From Streptomyces violaceoruber (GTDB taxonomy: Bacteria; Actinomycetota; Actinomycetes; Streptomycetales; Streptomycetaceae): DNA of 64,000 nt. The stretch is taken from positions 19,590-83,589 of the forward strand of contig JODI01000039.1 in assembly GCA_000720805.1 (NCBI GenBank), given 5' to 3'. Below the pieces are notes generated by a model. The model saw only the letters and a program-made list of their open reading frames with translations, was not told where the DNA came from and did not search any database. Shown one piece after another: positions 52,239-61,253 of the stretch; position 1 is the stretch's first letter; every line of letters starts with the position of its first letter. A program made the translations under genes and the position numbers.

Positions 52239-53210
52239 ATGGTGCAAATCGGATACACGATGATGACCGAGCAAGCCGGCCCCCGTGAGCTGGTCGACCA
52301 TGTCGTCCGGGCCGAGGAGGCGGGCTTCGACTTCTCGGTGACCTCGGACCACTACTTCCCCTGGCTGCGAACCCAGGGTCACTCGCCGTACGCGTGGAGT
52401 GTGCTGGGCGCGGCCGCCCAGGCGACCTCGCGCATTCCGCTGATGACGTACGTGACCTGTCCGAGCCGCCGCTACCACCCGGCGGTGGTGGCACAGAAGG
52501 CGGCGACGATGCAGCTCCTGTCTCAGGGGCGCTTCCGGCTCGGGCTCGGCTCGGGCGAGAACCTCAACGAACACGTGGTGGGCGGCGGGTGGCCGTCCGC
52601 CGACGTACGGCACGAGATGCTCGAAGAGGCGGTGGACGTCATCCGCGCCCTGTTCGAGGGCGGGCATGTGAACCGTCGCGGCAAGCACTTCGACGTCGAG
52701 TCGGCCCGGCTGTGGGACCTGCCCGACCAGCCGCCGCCCATCGGTATCGCCGTCTCCGGCGAGCAGTCCTGCTCGCTCGCGGGCCGGCTGGCCGACCTGG
52801 TGATCGCCACCGAGCCGAAGGCGGGGCTGCTGGAGGCCTTCGACCGGCACGGCGGCCAGGGCAAGCCGCGGGTGGGTCAGTTGCCGGTGTGCTACGACCG
52901 CGACCGGGACGCGGCGATCAAGCGGGCGCACGCGCAGTTCCGCTGGTTCGGCAACGGCTGGAAGGTCAACTCCGAACTTCCGCACCCGGACGCCTTCGAG
53001 GCGGCCACCCAGTTCGTCACCCCCGACGACGTCGCCGACTCGATCCCGTGCGGCGACGACCCGGAGGCCTTCGTCGAGGCGGTACGGCCGTACGCCGAGG
53101 CGGGCTTCACCGAGATCGCCCTGGTGCAGATCGGCGGCGAGTCGCAGCCCGAGTACCTGGACTGGTCGGCGAAGACGCTGCTGCCCGCGCTGCGCGACGC
53201 GTTGGGCTGA
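52239..53210 (+). CDS. LLM-class F420-dependent oxidoreductase
   Basis: This 323-residue protein begins QIGYTMMTEQAGP and has the luciferase-like segments FSVTSDHYFPW, PLMTYVTCPSRRYHPAVVAQKAAT and RFRLGLGSGENLNEHVVG, close to the F420-dependent glucose-6-phosphate dehydrogenase-like branch. It should oxidise or reduce a substrate with coenzyme F420; the substrate is unknown. It is 89 bases after the pseudokinase gene on the same strand. Confidence 0.85.
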   Translation: MVQIGYTMMTEQAGPRELVDHVVRAEEAGFDFSVTSDHYFPWLRTQGHSPYAWSVLGAAAQATSRIPLMTYVTCPSRRYHPAVVAQKAATMQLLSQGRFRLGLGSGENLNEHVVGGGWPSADVRHEMLEEAVDVIRALFEGGHVNRRGKHFDVESARLWDLPDQPPPIGIAVSGEQSCSLAGRLADLVIATEPKAGLLEAFDRHGGQGKPRVGQLPVCYDRDRDAAIKRAHAQFRWFGNGWKVNSELPHPDAFEAATQFVTPDDVADSIPCGDDPEAFVEAVRPYAEAGFTEIALVQIGGESQPEYLDWSAKTLLPALRDALG

Positions 53211-53367
53211 CGACACGGGAATCGCGGGGAGACCTCCCAGGGGCCGGGGGCGCGGGACACCGCCGACGGCCACGGGGGCACGCGGGGAACCGCAGACGGG
53301 TGCCATAGGCTTCCGACCTGCACACACCATTGGTGCGGTCCGACCAGCCTGCCCAGGAGAATCACCC

Positions 53368-54393
53368 GTGACCCTGTCGATCGTCCCGTCCGAGACGTCC
53401 CCCGTGCCCCTGTCCGACCTCGTGGCGCGGGACGCGCGCGAGTTCGGTGTCTACGCGCGCACCGGAGGATGGGCCTTCGCCCTGATGGTGGCGCGCAGCG
53501 TGCGCCCCGGCGGCCAGAGCGCCGACGAGACGCCCAAGGTGTCGGCGAAGGAGTTCGCCGAACTGGCCGGCTGCTCGCCCGAGCGCGTGATGCGCTACTA
53601 CAAGGCGTGGGACCGGGCCGCCGACGACGGTCTCGTCCCGCACTTCGAGGCACTGGCCCCAGGGCAGGAGGTGGAACTGCCGGACGCCGACGTGTGGCTG
53701 AGCTACTACGTCTCCCGCAGCAGCGCCGGCTCCGAGCGGGGCACCGCCATCGCGGAGGCAGCCGAGGCCGAGGGCATCCGGCCGACCAAGGCGCTGGAGG
53801 TCGCCGAGAACCCGACCGCGCTGCGCGCCGCGATCCTCGCCGACCCCTCCACCGCCCGCGCCGCCCGCCAGGCCCTCCTGGACCGGGTCCGCGAAGATCC
53901 GGAACTCCAGGCCGAGTTGGCGCGGGACGTCGTGCGCACCGACGATCTGAAGAAGGCGGTCGCCAGCGAGAGCCGGTCGGCCGACCGCATCGGATACGTC
54001 CGTCAGATCGCCGAGTCGGGCCAGATCAAGACCCCGGCCGGGCAGACGGTCGACGCGCCCGTCGACATCCGCCAGGAGGCCGAGCGCCACCTCTCGCTCC
54101 TCGACGAGCTGGAGGAGGACGAGGACACCGGCGAGTGGGCCACCGAGGCCTACGACACCATGAAGTCGCTGGTCGTCGAGGCGGTGGAGGCAGACCCCGA
54201 ACTGCGCGTCCAGGAACGGCGGACGAAGTTCTACACCAGCCTCCAGAAGGCCACCAAGGTCTTCGAGGAGCTCACCTTCGACGACGCCCAGGAGTTCTAC
54301 GAGGACGACATGGTCCAGCAGCTGGAAGAACTCCAGCAGGCCATCGCCTCCTGCATCAGCTCGCTGCGCGGAGCACGCGGGAATCACCCGTAG
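53368..54393 (+). CDS. Conserved hypothetical protein with HTH-like segment
   Basis: This 341-residue protein has no family I can name. Residues ~55-80 (VSAKEFAELAGCSPERVMRYYKAW) look like a helix-turn-helix, and the C-terminal half is acidic and helical. There is no signal or membrane segment. GTG 53368 has AGGAG nine bases upstream. A TAGGCT -10-like box lies at 53306-53311. It precedes an SsgA-like gene by 68 bases and may be linked to development; that is inference. Confidence 0.65.
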   Translation: MTLSIVPSETSPVPLSDLVARDAREFGVYARTGGWAFALMVARSVRPGGQSADETPKVSAKEFAELAGCSPERVMRYYKAWDRAADDGLVPHFEALAPGQEVELPDADVWLSYYVSRSSAGSERGTAIAEAAEAEGIRPTKALEVAENPTALRAAILADPSTARAARQALLDRVREDPELQAELARDVVRTDDLKKAVASESRSADRIGYVRQIAESGQIKTPAGQTVDAPVDIRQEAERHLSLLDELEEDEDTGEWATEAYDTMKSLVVEAVEADPELRVQERRTKFYTSLQKATKVFEELTFDDAQEFYEDDMVQQLEELQQAIASCISSLRGARGNHP

Positions 54394-54417
54394 AGCTGAG
54401 CATCTTGCGCGTGACGG

Positions 54418-54423
54418 GGGTAC
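54418..54423 (+). promoter_or_regulatory. SigB/SigH-type -10 hexamer upstream of the SALP gene
   Basis: GGGTAC lies 39 bases before GTG 54462. GCATC (54400-54404) could serve as the GNNTN -35 element at a slightly short 13-base spacing. SALP promoters controlled by SigH are known in Streptomyces. Confidence 0.35.
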
Positions 54424-54461
54424 TAGAGGGCACTACGACTGTTCTTCCCGGAGGCCCTCCA

Positions 54462-54887
54462 GTGAACTCGTTCGTGCACAAGACCCTCGTTGTGCAGCTG
54501 CAGACCGGCGGCACGGAACGCTGCCCTGTGCTCGCGCACCTCAGCTACGACGCGGCGGACCCGTTCTCCGTCACCGCGGTGTTCAGCCACGACGGCCGGG
54601 TGCTCGCACGGTGGCGGCTGGACCGGGAGATGCTGACGGACGGTCTGGACCGTCCGGTCGGGGTGGGCGACGTGCGGATGCGTCCGGCGTCGACCGGCAT
54701 GTGGGAGGAGCTGCGCGTCGAGTTCCTCGGCGACGCCCGCCCCGACGGCGGACGCCAGCGCGCCGTGGTCTTCGCGTGGGCCCCGGCGATCGCGGCCTTC
54801 CTGAGGGAGACCCGGGAGATCGTTCCGCCGGGCCGGGAGGAAGTCCGCGTCGACGACTTCCTCCAGGACGTCCTCGCCGGGGGCTGA
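54462..54887 (+). CDS. SsgA-like (SALP) sporulation/cell-division regulator
   Basis: This 141-residue protein matches the SsgA/SsgB family: CPVLAHLSYDAADPFSVTAVF, RDREMLTDGLDRPVGVGDVRM-like segments and a VDDFLQDVLAGG end. SALPs guide septum placement, FtsZ recruitment and spore maturation in Streptomyces. GTG 54462 follows GGAGG. The promoter hexamer at 54418 fits control by a SigB/SigH-family factor. Confidence 0.88.
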   Translation: MNSFVHKTLVVQLQTGGTERCPVLAHLSYDAADPFSVTAVFSHDGRVLARWRLDREMLTDGLDRPVGVGDVRMRPASTGMWEELRVEFLGDARPDGGRQRAVVFAWAPAIAAFLRETREIVPPGREEVRVDDFLQDVLAGG

Positions 54888-54917
54888 GACGGGACGGGCG
54901 CCGGCCCGCCCCGATCG

Positions 54918-55421
54918 TCACTTCGTCGTATGACGGCGCCTGATCAGCAACGGTACGACGAACCAGCACACCAGGTACCAGGCGACCACTCCCGTGACCA
55001 GATAGGGCACGTACGCGTTGTGCGTGGCCACCCTCAGGATCAGCAGGAGCGCGGCCGTCATCGTGGTGAGCAGCAGCACCAGGCCGACGAAGGTCAGCCG
55101 TGAGGCCCACTCGACCGCCTGCGGTTTGACCCGCCGCCCGGCGACCAGGCGGTGCAGGGACACCGGGCCGATCAGGGCGCCGGTGGCGCATGCTCCCAGC
55201 ACGACCGTCACGATGTAGATCGCCTTGTCGGCGTCCGCCAGGTCCGTGTACTTCGGTGTGAACACGACGGTCAACAGGAAGCCGAACAGGATCTGCACCC
55301 CCGTCTGGGCGACCCTGACCTCCTGGATGAGCTCCGCCCACTTCCGGTCGGCTCGCTCCTCCTCGGTCTCGTTGCGCCCCGTGTTCTTCTTCGTGTCCGC
55401 TGCGCTTCCGGTAGCCGACAA
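54918..55421 (-). CDS. DUF6328 membrane protein (TTG start)
   Basis: This 167-residue protein has a charged N-terminus (ETEEERADRKWAELIQEVRVAQTGVQ) then four hydrophobic segments, as in DUF6328. The TTG at 55421 is chosen because GGGGAGG lies five to six bases before it and no ATG or GTG fits. It is divergent from the gene at 55566. Its function is unknown. Confidence 0.78.
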   Translation of the reverse strand: MSATGSAADTKKNTGRNETEEERADRKWAELIQEVRVAQTGVQILFGFLLTVVFTPKYTDLADADKAIYIVTVVLGACATGALIGPVSLHRLVAGRRVKPQAVEWASRLTFVGLVLLLTTMTAALLLILRVATHNAYVPYLVTGVVAWYLVCWFVVPLLIRRRHTTK

Positions 55422-55565
55422 GCTTTCCTCCCCTGCCCGATCGAACCGGCACGTTCCTGTGCACCGTGTTCCCTGTTTCCCCCGTTCTTGACCGGTGGTG
55501 ACATCAGTGGGAACAGGACGTGACACAACGTGTTTGCGTCCGGGCCGAACGGCAAAGCGGATCCC

Positions 55566-56006
55566 ATGACGGAATCGGACAAGCAGACGACCAGCAAGCA
55601 GACGACCAAGAAGACGGCAGCCGCCTCCGCCGCCTCCAAGGCACGGCAGAGCACGGACAAGGCGACGGCTCCGGCGACCGAGACCGCGCGGGCCGCCGCC
55701 GCGAAGACCGACGAGGCCGCCTCGGCGGCCAGGACGGGCGCCCAGCGGGCGGCCGACGTCACGAGCACGGCCGCGCACACCGCGGCCAAGAGCGTGGAGA
55801 CGGGACGCCAGGCGATCGTCTCGGCCTCGGGACAGGTGGCCGCCGGCGCCAGGACGGCGTGGACGGTGCTCAGCCACCGCAAGATCGTCGCCGCGGGCGT
55901 CGGAGCGGGTCTGACCGCGCTGAGCGCCGCGTCCTACGTGGCGGGCCGCCGCGCCGAGCGCCACACCCAGGGGCCGATCACCCGCATGATCGGCGGCCGC
56001 ATCTGA
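55566..56006 (+). CDS. Ala/Thr/Lys-rich protein with C-terminal membrane-like helix
   Basis: This 146-residue protein is low-complexity: residues ~1-95 are Ala/Thr/Lys/Ser-rich, like late-embryogenesis-abundant or histone-H1-like tails, followed by a hydrophobic stretch (VAAGVGAGLTALSAASYVAG) and a basic end. It may coat DNA or membranes under stress, but this is only by composition. The -35-like GTTTG at its start lacks a GGGTAC partner. It is divergent from DUF6328. Confidence 0.6.
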   Translation: MTESDKQTTSKQTTKKTAAASAASKARQSTDKATAPATETARAAAAKTDEAASAARTGAQRAADVTSTAAHTAAKSVETGRQAIVSASGQVAAGARTAWTVLSHRKIVAAGVGAGLTALSAASYVAGRRAERHTQGPITRMIGGRI

Positions 56007-56068
56007 CGTGTGGGCGTCCGGACGGGCTGTTTCAGCGATCACCGGACGGTTACACGGAGCGCGAGGCG

Positions 56069-56100
56069 GACGGCGTGACGGCTGCGGCCGTCACGCCGTC
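56069..56100 (+). terminator. Hairpin terminator after the Ala-rich gene
   Basis: GACGGCGTGACGGC (56069-56082) pairs perfectly with GCCGTCACGCCGTC (56087-56100) around TGCG, between the stop at 56006 and the next gene at 56142. Confidence 0.75.
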
Positions 56101-56141
56101 CGCCTCCCACGACATCAACCACCAGGGGAGTTTCGTAGACC

Positions 56142-56489
56142 ATGTCCCGCACCGAACTCACAGTCACCCTCAGCGGCGGCAGCGCCGCCGACGCGCTCAC
56201 GGTCGTACGGACCCTGGAGCCCGTCTTCGGCGCCCCGAACGAGCTGCCGTCCGACGAGCAGGCCACGGTCCACACGGCCACCTTCGGCGGCGACACTCCC
56301 GAGGTGCCGCCCCGGCTCCCGCAGAGCGGCGTCGGTCACCTGTCCGCGCCGGTCACCGCCACCGTGCAGGGCACGCCGGAGGCCGTCGAGAAGGCGAGCG
56401 ACACCCTGGCGCGCGCCTTCTCCGCGGACAACCAGGGAAGCGCGTCGGGCGACCAGGAGCGGGAGCGTCAGCTGCTCCTGCAGCCCTGA
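56142..56489 (+). CDS. Hypothetical protein
   Basis: This 115-residue soluble protein has no recognised family. It has repeated beta-prone stretches (ELTVTLSGGSAADALTVV and VTATVQGTPEAVEKASDTLARAF) that could be two related halves of a ferredoxin-like fold. AGGGGAG lies upstream of the ATG. It converges with the aldo/keto reductase after 14 bases. Confidence 0.62.
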   Translation: MSRTELTVTLSGGSAADALTVVRTLEPVFGAPNELPSDEQATVHTATFGGDTPEVPPRLPQSGVGHLSAPVTATVQGTPEAVEKASDTLARAFSADNQGSASGDQERERQLLLQP

Positions 56490-56503
56490 CCGGCCCGCCC
56501 GCT

Positions 56504-57487
56504 CTACCAGCGGGCTTCCACCTGGTCCTTGATCCGCCGGTCGTAGAGGTCGCGGATCGCGGTGAGCGTCGCCTCGGGCAGCTCCGGCAGCCGGGCGGCG
56601 TCCGCGTTGGCGCGGGCCTGCTCGGGCGAGCGGGCACCGGGGATCACGGTGGTCACACCGGGCTGCTGGATGATCCAGCGCAGCGCCAGCTGGGCGGGGG
56701 TGTATCCCTCGGGTGCGAGGGCGGCGAACTCGGCGGCGGCCTCGACGCCCGTCGTGTAGTCCACGCCGGAGAAGGTCTCGCCCACGTCGAAGGACTCGCC
56801 GTGCCGGTTGTAGGCGCGGTGGTCGTTCTCCGGGAAGACGGTGTCCTCGGTGTACTTGCCGGACAGCAGGCCGGAGGCGAGCGGGACCCGGGCGATGATG
56901 CCGACACCGGCCTCCCGGGCCGCGGGCAGCACCTCGCGCAGGGGCTTCATCCGGAACGGGTTGAGGATGATCTGCACGCTCGCCACGCCCGGCCGGGCGA
57001 TGGCGGTCAGGGCCTCCTGGCAGGTCTCCACGCTGACGCCGTAGGCCGCGACGCGTTCCTCCTCGACCAGGGTGTCCAGGGCGTCGAAGACCTCGTCCGC
57101 GGAGTAGACGGGTATCGGCGGGCAGTGCAGCTGGACGAGGTCGATGCGGTCGATGCCGAGGTTGCGTCGCGAACGGTCGTTCCAGGCACGGAAGTTGTCC
57201 AGGACGTAGTTCTCCGGGATCTGCTCGACCCGGCGGCCCATCTTCGTCGCGACCAGGACATGCAGGTCGGGGCGGCCGCTGAGGAAGCCGGCGATGGTCT
57301 GCTCGCTGCGTCCGTCGCCGTACACGTCCGCCGTGTCGAAGAAGCTGACCCCCGACTCGGCCGCCGTCTCCAGCACGGCCAGAGCTTCCTTGTCGTCGAC
57401 GTCTCCCCAGTCGGCGCCCAGTTGCCAGGTACCGAGGCCGACGACGGATGCGTGCTGCTGCGACCTACCGAATGTGCGCTCGTCCAT
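56504..57487 (-). CDS. Aldo/keto reductase
   Basis: This 327-residue protein has the AKR tetrad: Asp and Tyr in FFDTADVYGDG, Lys in VATKMG and His in DLVQLHCPP, plus the NADPH-binding VIPGARSPEQARAN near the end. It should reduce a carbonyl with NADPH; substrate unknown. It is divergent from the FAD-oxidase gene with a TTCAC-N8-GTGAA inverted repeat between them (57556-57573). Confidence 0.88.
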   Translation of the reverse strand: MDERTFGRSQQHASVVGLGTWQLGADWGDVDDKEALAVLETAAESGVSFFDTADVYGDGRSEQTIAGFLSGRPDLHVLVATKMGRRVEQIPENYVLDNFRAWNDRSRRNLGIDRIDLVQLHCPPIPVYSADEVFDALDTLVEEERVAAYGVSVETCQEALTAIARPGVASVQIILNPFRMKPLREVLPAAREAGVGIIARVPLASGLLSGKYTEDTVFPENDHRAYNRHGESFDVGETFSGVDYTTGVEAAAEFAALAPEGYTPAQLALRWIIQQPGVTTVIPGARSPEQARANADAARLPELPEATLTAIRDLYDRRIKDQVEARW

Positions 57488-57555
57488 GGCGTCAGTCTGT
57501 CATCCGGTACAGGGACGCGCGGAACCAGACGCTCCGCCCGGCCCATCCGGGAACT

Positions 57556-57573
57556 TTCACCCACACGAGTGAA
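57556..57573. promoter_or_regulatory. Inverted repeat TTCAC-N8-GTGAA
   Basis: Half-sites at 57556-57560 and 57569-57573 lie in the gap between the divergent aldo/keto reductase and FAD-oxidase genes and may bind a regulator. Confidence 0.35.
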
Positions 57574-57623
57574 TGACGGGACTCGGGGGCATGCACGTGT
57601 CAACGGGCGCCTAGCGTGAGCCC

Positions 57624-59348
57624 GTGACTGATCGTTCAGCAAGCAACGTCCAGCGCGACGACCCGGCGTGGACCCGGCGCGGTCTGCTCCGTTCAGCCGC
57701 CGCACTGGCCGCCGTACCCCTGCTGGTGGCCGCGGACCCGGCCCAGGCCGCCGAACAGCTCCCGGACTTCCCGGCCGGCGTCGCCCTGTACCGGTCGGCG
57801 TACCGGAACTGGGTCGGCGAGATCACCGCCGACGGCCTGTGGGCCTGTGCCCCGACCGACGCCCGCCAGACCGTCACCGTCGTCAACTGGGCCTTCCGGC
57901 ACGGCTGGACGGTACGCGCCCGGGGTTCCGCGCACGGCTGGTCACCGCTGACGATCACGGAGGGGACGCCCTCCGACGCGCCCGTCCTCCTCGTCGACAC
58001 CGCCTCCCATCTCACGGGCCTGGCACTGGAGTCGGGCTCCTCCGTCCGCGCGGGCACCGGCGTCACCCTGGAGGCGCTGCTGACCTTCCTGGAGGAGCAC
58101 GGCCTCGGTGTCACCGCCGCGCCGGCTCCGGGCGACCTCACCCTGGGCGGCGCCCTCGCGATCGACGCACACGGCACCGCCGTACCGGCCGCCGGCGAAC
58201 GGCGGCTGCCGGGCCACACGTACGGCTCGCTCAGCAATCTCGTGCTGTCGCTGACGGCCGTGGTGTGGGACGAGGGCGGCGGCGCCTACGCCCTGCGCAC
58301 CTTCCACCGCGACGAGGCGGACTGCGCGGCGCTGCTCACCCACCTGGGGCGGGCCCTGGTCACCGAGGTCGTGCTGCGGGTGGGCGCGAACAGCAACCTT
58401 CGGTGTGTGAGCCGTACGGACATCCCGGCCGGCGAGCTGTTCGCCGCGCCCGGCAGCGACGGCCGCACCCTCGCGAGCCACCTGGAGGAGGCCGGCCGGG
58501 TCGAGGCGATCTGGTTCGCCTTCACCGAGTGCCCGTGGCTGAAGGTGTGGAGCGTGGCGCCGACGAAGCCGCTCATCTCCCGGCGCGTGACGTCGCCGTA
58601 CAACTACCCGTTCTCCGACAACGTCCCGACGCCGGTGGCGGAGCTGGTGGGGCGGATGGTGTCGGACGCGGCCTGGTATCTGGCGCCGGTGCTCGGCAAC
58701 GCGCAGTACGACGCCGCCGCGCTGGGGCTCGCGGCGACGCTGTCGGGCGACATCTGGGGACCGTCCAAGAACACGCTGCTCTACGTCAAGCCCACCACGC
58801 TCAGGGTCACCGCGAACGGCTACGCCGTGCTCACCACGCGCGACCAGGTCCAGCGTGTCGTCGCCGAGTTCACCTCCTACTACCGCGAGCGGCTCACGGC
58901 GTACGCGGCCCAGGGCCGTTTCCCGGTCAACGGCACCGTCGAGATCCGCGTGACCGGGCTCGACGACCCGGCCGACGCGGAGGTGGACGGGGCCCGCGCC
59001 CCGCTGCTGTCGGCGCTGCGGCCGAGCGCGGAGCATCCCGAGTGGGACACGGCCGTCTGGCTGGACGTGCTGACACTGCCGGGCACGCCGTACGCCGAGC
59101 GGTTCCTGCGCGAACTGGAGCGGTTCGTGCTGCGGACGTACGACGGCGGGTACGCCCGCACGCGGGTCGAGTGGTCCAAGGGCTGGGCGTACACCGAGGA
59201 GGAGGTGTGGGACGACGAGGAGGTGATCGGCACCACGGTGCCCGCCTCGTTCGGCGAGGCCGTGTGGGGACAGGCGGCCGGGACCCTGGACCGGCTCGAC
59301 CCCTACCGCGTCTTCGACAACGCCTTCCTGGACCGCCTGTTCCGGTGA
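57624..59348 (+). CDS. Tat-exported FAD oxidase, class II cholesterol oxidase-like
   Basis: This 574-residue protein has a twin-arginine signal (TRRGLLRSAAALAAVPL), a VAO-type FAD domain (RARGSAHGWSPLTI, with a His in the position of the flavin-linked His of Brevibacterium cholesterol oxidase), and a long cholesterol-oxidase substrate-binding-type C-terminal region. The substrate may be a sterol or another alcohol. GTG 57624 is used; a -10-like TAGCGT lies at 57612. It converges with the FAD monooxygenase after 15 bases. Confidence 0.8.
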   Translation: MTDRSASNVQRDDPAWTRRGLLRSAAALAAVPLLVAADPAQAAEQLPDFPAGVALYRSAYRNWVGEITADGLWACAPTDARQTVTVVNWAFRHGWTVRARGSAHGWSPLTITEGTPSDAPVLLVDTASHLTGLALESGSSVRAGTGVTLEALLTFLEEHGLGVTAAPAPGDLTLGGALAIDAHGTAVPAAGERRLPGHTYGSLSNLVLSLTAVVWDEGGGAYALRTFHRDEADCAALLTHLGRALVTEVVLRVGANSNLRCVSRTDIPAGELFAAPGSDGRTLASHLEEAGRVEAIWFAFTECPWLKVWSVAPTKPLISRRVTSPYNYPFSDNVPTPVAELVGRMVSDAAWYLAPVLGNAQYDAAALGLAATLSGDIWGPSKNTLLYVKPTTLRVTANGYAVLTTRDQVQRVVAEFTSYYRERLTAYAAQGRFPVNGTVEIRVTGLDDPADAEVDGARAPLLSALRPSAEHPEWDTAVWLDVLTLPGTPYAERFLRELERFVLRTYDGGYARTRVEWSKGWAYTEEEVWDDEEVIGTTVPASFGEAVWGQAAGTLDRLDPYRVFDNAFLDRLFR

Positions 59349-59363
59349 GCCGCTCCCCCGCGG

Positions 59364-60584
59364 CTACTCGCGGGACGTCAGCGCCCGTTGGTGCACGGTC
59401 CGCGCCACCTTCGGTCCCAGCCAGCGTTTGAACCGGCGCAGCGCCTCCAACTGTCCGGCGGCCCTGTCCATGCGGTAGTACAGCTGGGGCGGGACGTACG
59501 GGAGCAGGGGCGAGTGGCGCTGGCCGAGCAGGGCGAACATCTGCTCCGGGGGGAGGTGGATGTAGCGGGGCAGGTTCTCGTACCACTGGGCGCTGTAGCG
59601 GGCCGCGCTCTGGAGGGAGAGCAGGGCCTGCTTGCGTTCCCGCTCGTAGTGGGCGAGGGCCTGCGGGAGGACGGTGTGCTCGCGCAGGGCGGCGGCCAGG
59701 GCGATCGCGTCCTCCAGGGCGAGGGTGGTGCCGGCGCCGATGGAGTAGTGCGTGGTGTGGGCGGCGTCGCCCAGCAGGACGAGGTTGTCGCGGTGCCAGG
59801 TGCGGTTGGTGAGGGTGCGGAAGTTCAGCCACGGGGCGCCGCCCTGGGCGGTGGAACGGCCGATCAGGGGGTGGCCGTCGAGCACGTCGGCGAAGAGCTT
59901 CTCCAGGAGGGCGAGTCCGTCGGCCTCGTTCGCCGTGTGGAGCCCGAGTCCCCTCCACGTCTCGGGCGCGCACTCCACCACGCAGGTGCTGCGCTCGGGG
60001 CTGAAGGGGTAGCCGTAGCACCAGATCCAGCCGTGGTCGGTCTCGACGAAGGCGAAGGTGAAGGCGTCGAAGACCCGGGTGGTGCCGAGCCAGATGTAGC
60101 GGTTGCGGCCGGCCCTGATGTCCTCCCCGAAGTGGTCGCGGTGGCGCGCGCGCAGGGCGCTGTGCACACCGTCGGCGGCCACGACCAGGTCGGCCGAGGG
60201 AAGGTTCCCGTCGGTGAACTCGTGGATCTCGTGCTCGAACTCCAGCCGTACGCCCAGCGATCGGGCCCGTCCGGCGAGAATCTCCAGCAGGCGGTGACGG
60301 CCGATACCGAAGCCCTCGTCCCCGGGGTGGCGCGTGGCGCTGTCCCGTACATGGGCGATGCCGTGGTTCCAGCGCACCGAGTGTGCCTCGACCGCGCGGG
60401 CCGACTCGGGATCGTACGCGGCCAGCTTGTCGAGCAGCCCACGCCAGTACGTGACCCCCCAGCCGTAGGTCGAGCCCTCGGGGCCGCGTTCATGAACGGT
60501 GATGTCGTGGGACGGGTCCTGCCGCTTCAGCAGGATCGACAGATACAGCCCGGCGGGCCCGCCACCGACACAGGCGACCTTCAC
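59364..60584 (-). CDS. FAD-dependent aromatic monooxygenase (salicylyl/anthraniloyl-CoA hydroxylase-like)
   Basis: This 406-residue flavoprotein has the GxGxxG motif (VACVGGGPAGLYLSILLKR), the DG motif (VVAADGVHSALR) and the GD motif (LVLLGDAAHTTHYSIG), the three group A monooxygenase signatures. The N-terminal STYGWGVTYW recalls CoA-thioester hydroxylases. A GTG at 60590 is too close to GAGGGG; GTG 60584 is five to seven bases from it and is chosen. Substrate unknown. Confidence 0.85.
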   Translation of the reverse strand: MKVACVGGGPAGLYLSILLKRQDPSHDITVHERGPEGSTYGWGVTYWRGLLDKLAAYDPESARAVEAHSVRWNHGIAHVRDSATRHPGDEGFGIGRHRLLEILAGRARSLGVRLEFEHEIHEFTDGNLPSADLVVAADGVHSALRARHRDHFGEDIRAGRNRYIWLGTTRVFDAFTFAFVETDHGWIWCYGYPFSPERSTCVVECAPETWRGLGLHTANEADGLALLEKLFADVLDGHPLIGRSTAQGGAPWLNFRTLTNRTWHRDNLVLLGDAAHTTHYSIGAGTTLALEDAIALAAALREHTVLPQALAHYERERKQALLSLQSAARYSAQWYENLPRYIHLPPEQMFALLGQRHSPLLPYVPPQLYYRMDRAAGQLEALRRFKRWLGPKVARTVHQRALTSRE

Positions 60585-60720
60585 ACGCACCCCTCAGCAA
60601 CTACGCAAAGCGACCAATTGGCAACGCAGAGTAGCAGGTCGCGATCGCGCATCCCGCGATCCTCCGCGCTCTTCCGGGACGGCCGACCCGCTCCCCTTCG
60701 GCGGACGATCTCCGGTTCGC

Positions 60721-60745
60721 GGTTTGCCTCGCAGGTCACGGGTAC
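60721..60745 (+). promoter_or_regulatory. SigB-type promoter of the SRPBCC gene
   Basis: GGTTT (60721-60725) and GGGTAC (60740-60745) are separated by 14 bases, an exact match to GNNTN(14-16)GGGTA(C/T). Transcription would start near 60752, with GGAGG about eight bases before GTG 60788. Confidence 0.75.
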
Positions 60746-60787
60746 CCGCGCCGGGACAATCCGACGAGACGAAGGAGGCGATGACCT

Positions 60788-61240
60788 GTGTCGCAGGTCG
60801 AGGAATCCATCGAGGTCGGCGTCCCCGTGCACACGGCCTACAACCAGTGGACGCAGTTCGAGACCTTCCCCGAGTTCATGAACGGGGTGGAGCGCATCGA
60901 GCAGCGCACGGACACACTTACGCACTGGGTGACCAACGTGAACGGCGTGCACCGGGAGTTCGACGCGGAGATCACCGAGCAGATCCCGGACGAGCGGGTG
61001 GCGTGGACCACGATCGCCGGCGAGGCCAAGCAGGCCGGTGCGGTGACCTTCCACCGGCTCGACGATCAGCACACCAAGGTGATGCTGCAGATGGACTTCC
61101 ATCCGGACAGCGTCACCGAGAAGGTCGGCGACAAGCTGGGGTTCGTGAAGCGGCAGACCAAGGGTGACCTGGAGCGCTTCAAGAAGTTCATCGAGGAGCG
61201 GGGCCGGGAGACCGGCGAGTGGCGCGGCGCGGTCGTGTGA
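60788..61240 (+). CDS. SRPBCC (START-like, polyketide cyclase/dehydrase) protein
   Basis: This 150-residue protein begins QVEESIEVGVPVHTAYNQWT and has FPEFMNGVERIEQ and WTTIAGEAKQAGAVTF segments of the SRPBCC fold, which makes a ligand pocket. The C-terminus is a long helix. GTG 60788 follows GGAGG. It is preceded by the best SigB-type promoter in the window, so it is probably a general-stress gene. The ligand is unknown. Confidence 0.87.
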   Translation: MSQVEESIEVGVPVHTAYNQWTQFETFPEFMNGVERIEQRTDTLTHWVTNVNGVHREFDAEITEQIPDERVAWTTIAGEAKQAGAVTFHRLDDQHTKVMLQMDFHPDSVTEKVGDKLGFVKRQTKGDLERFKKFIEERGRETGEWRGAVV

Positions 61241-61253
61241 CCTTGACCGCGGA

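Noticed and set aside
55540..55565. SigB-type promoter before the Ala-rich gene
   Set aside because: GTTTG is present but the -10 position reads GGCAAA, too far from GGGTAC.
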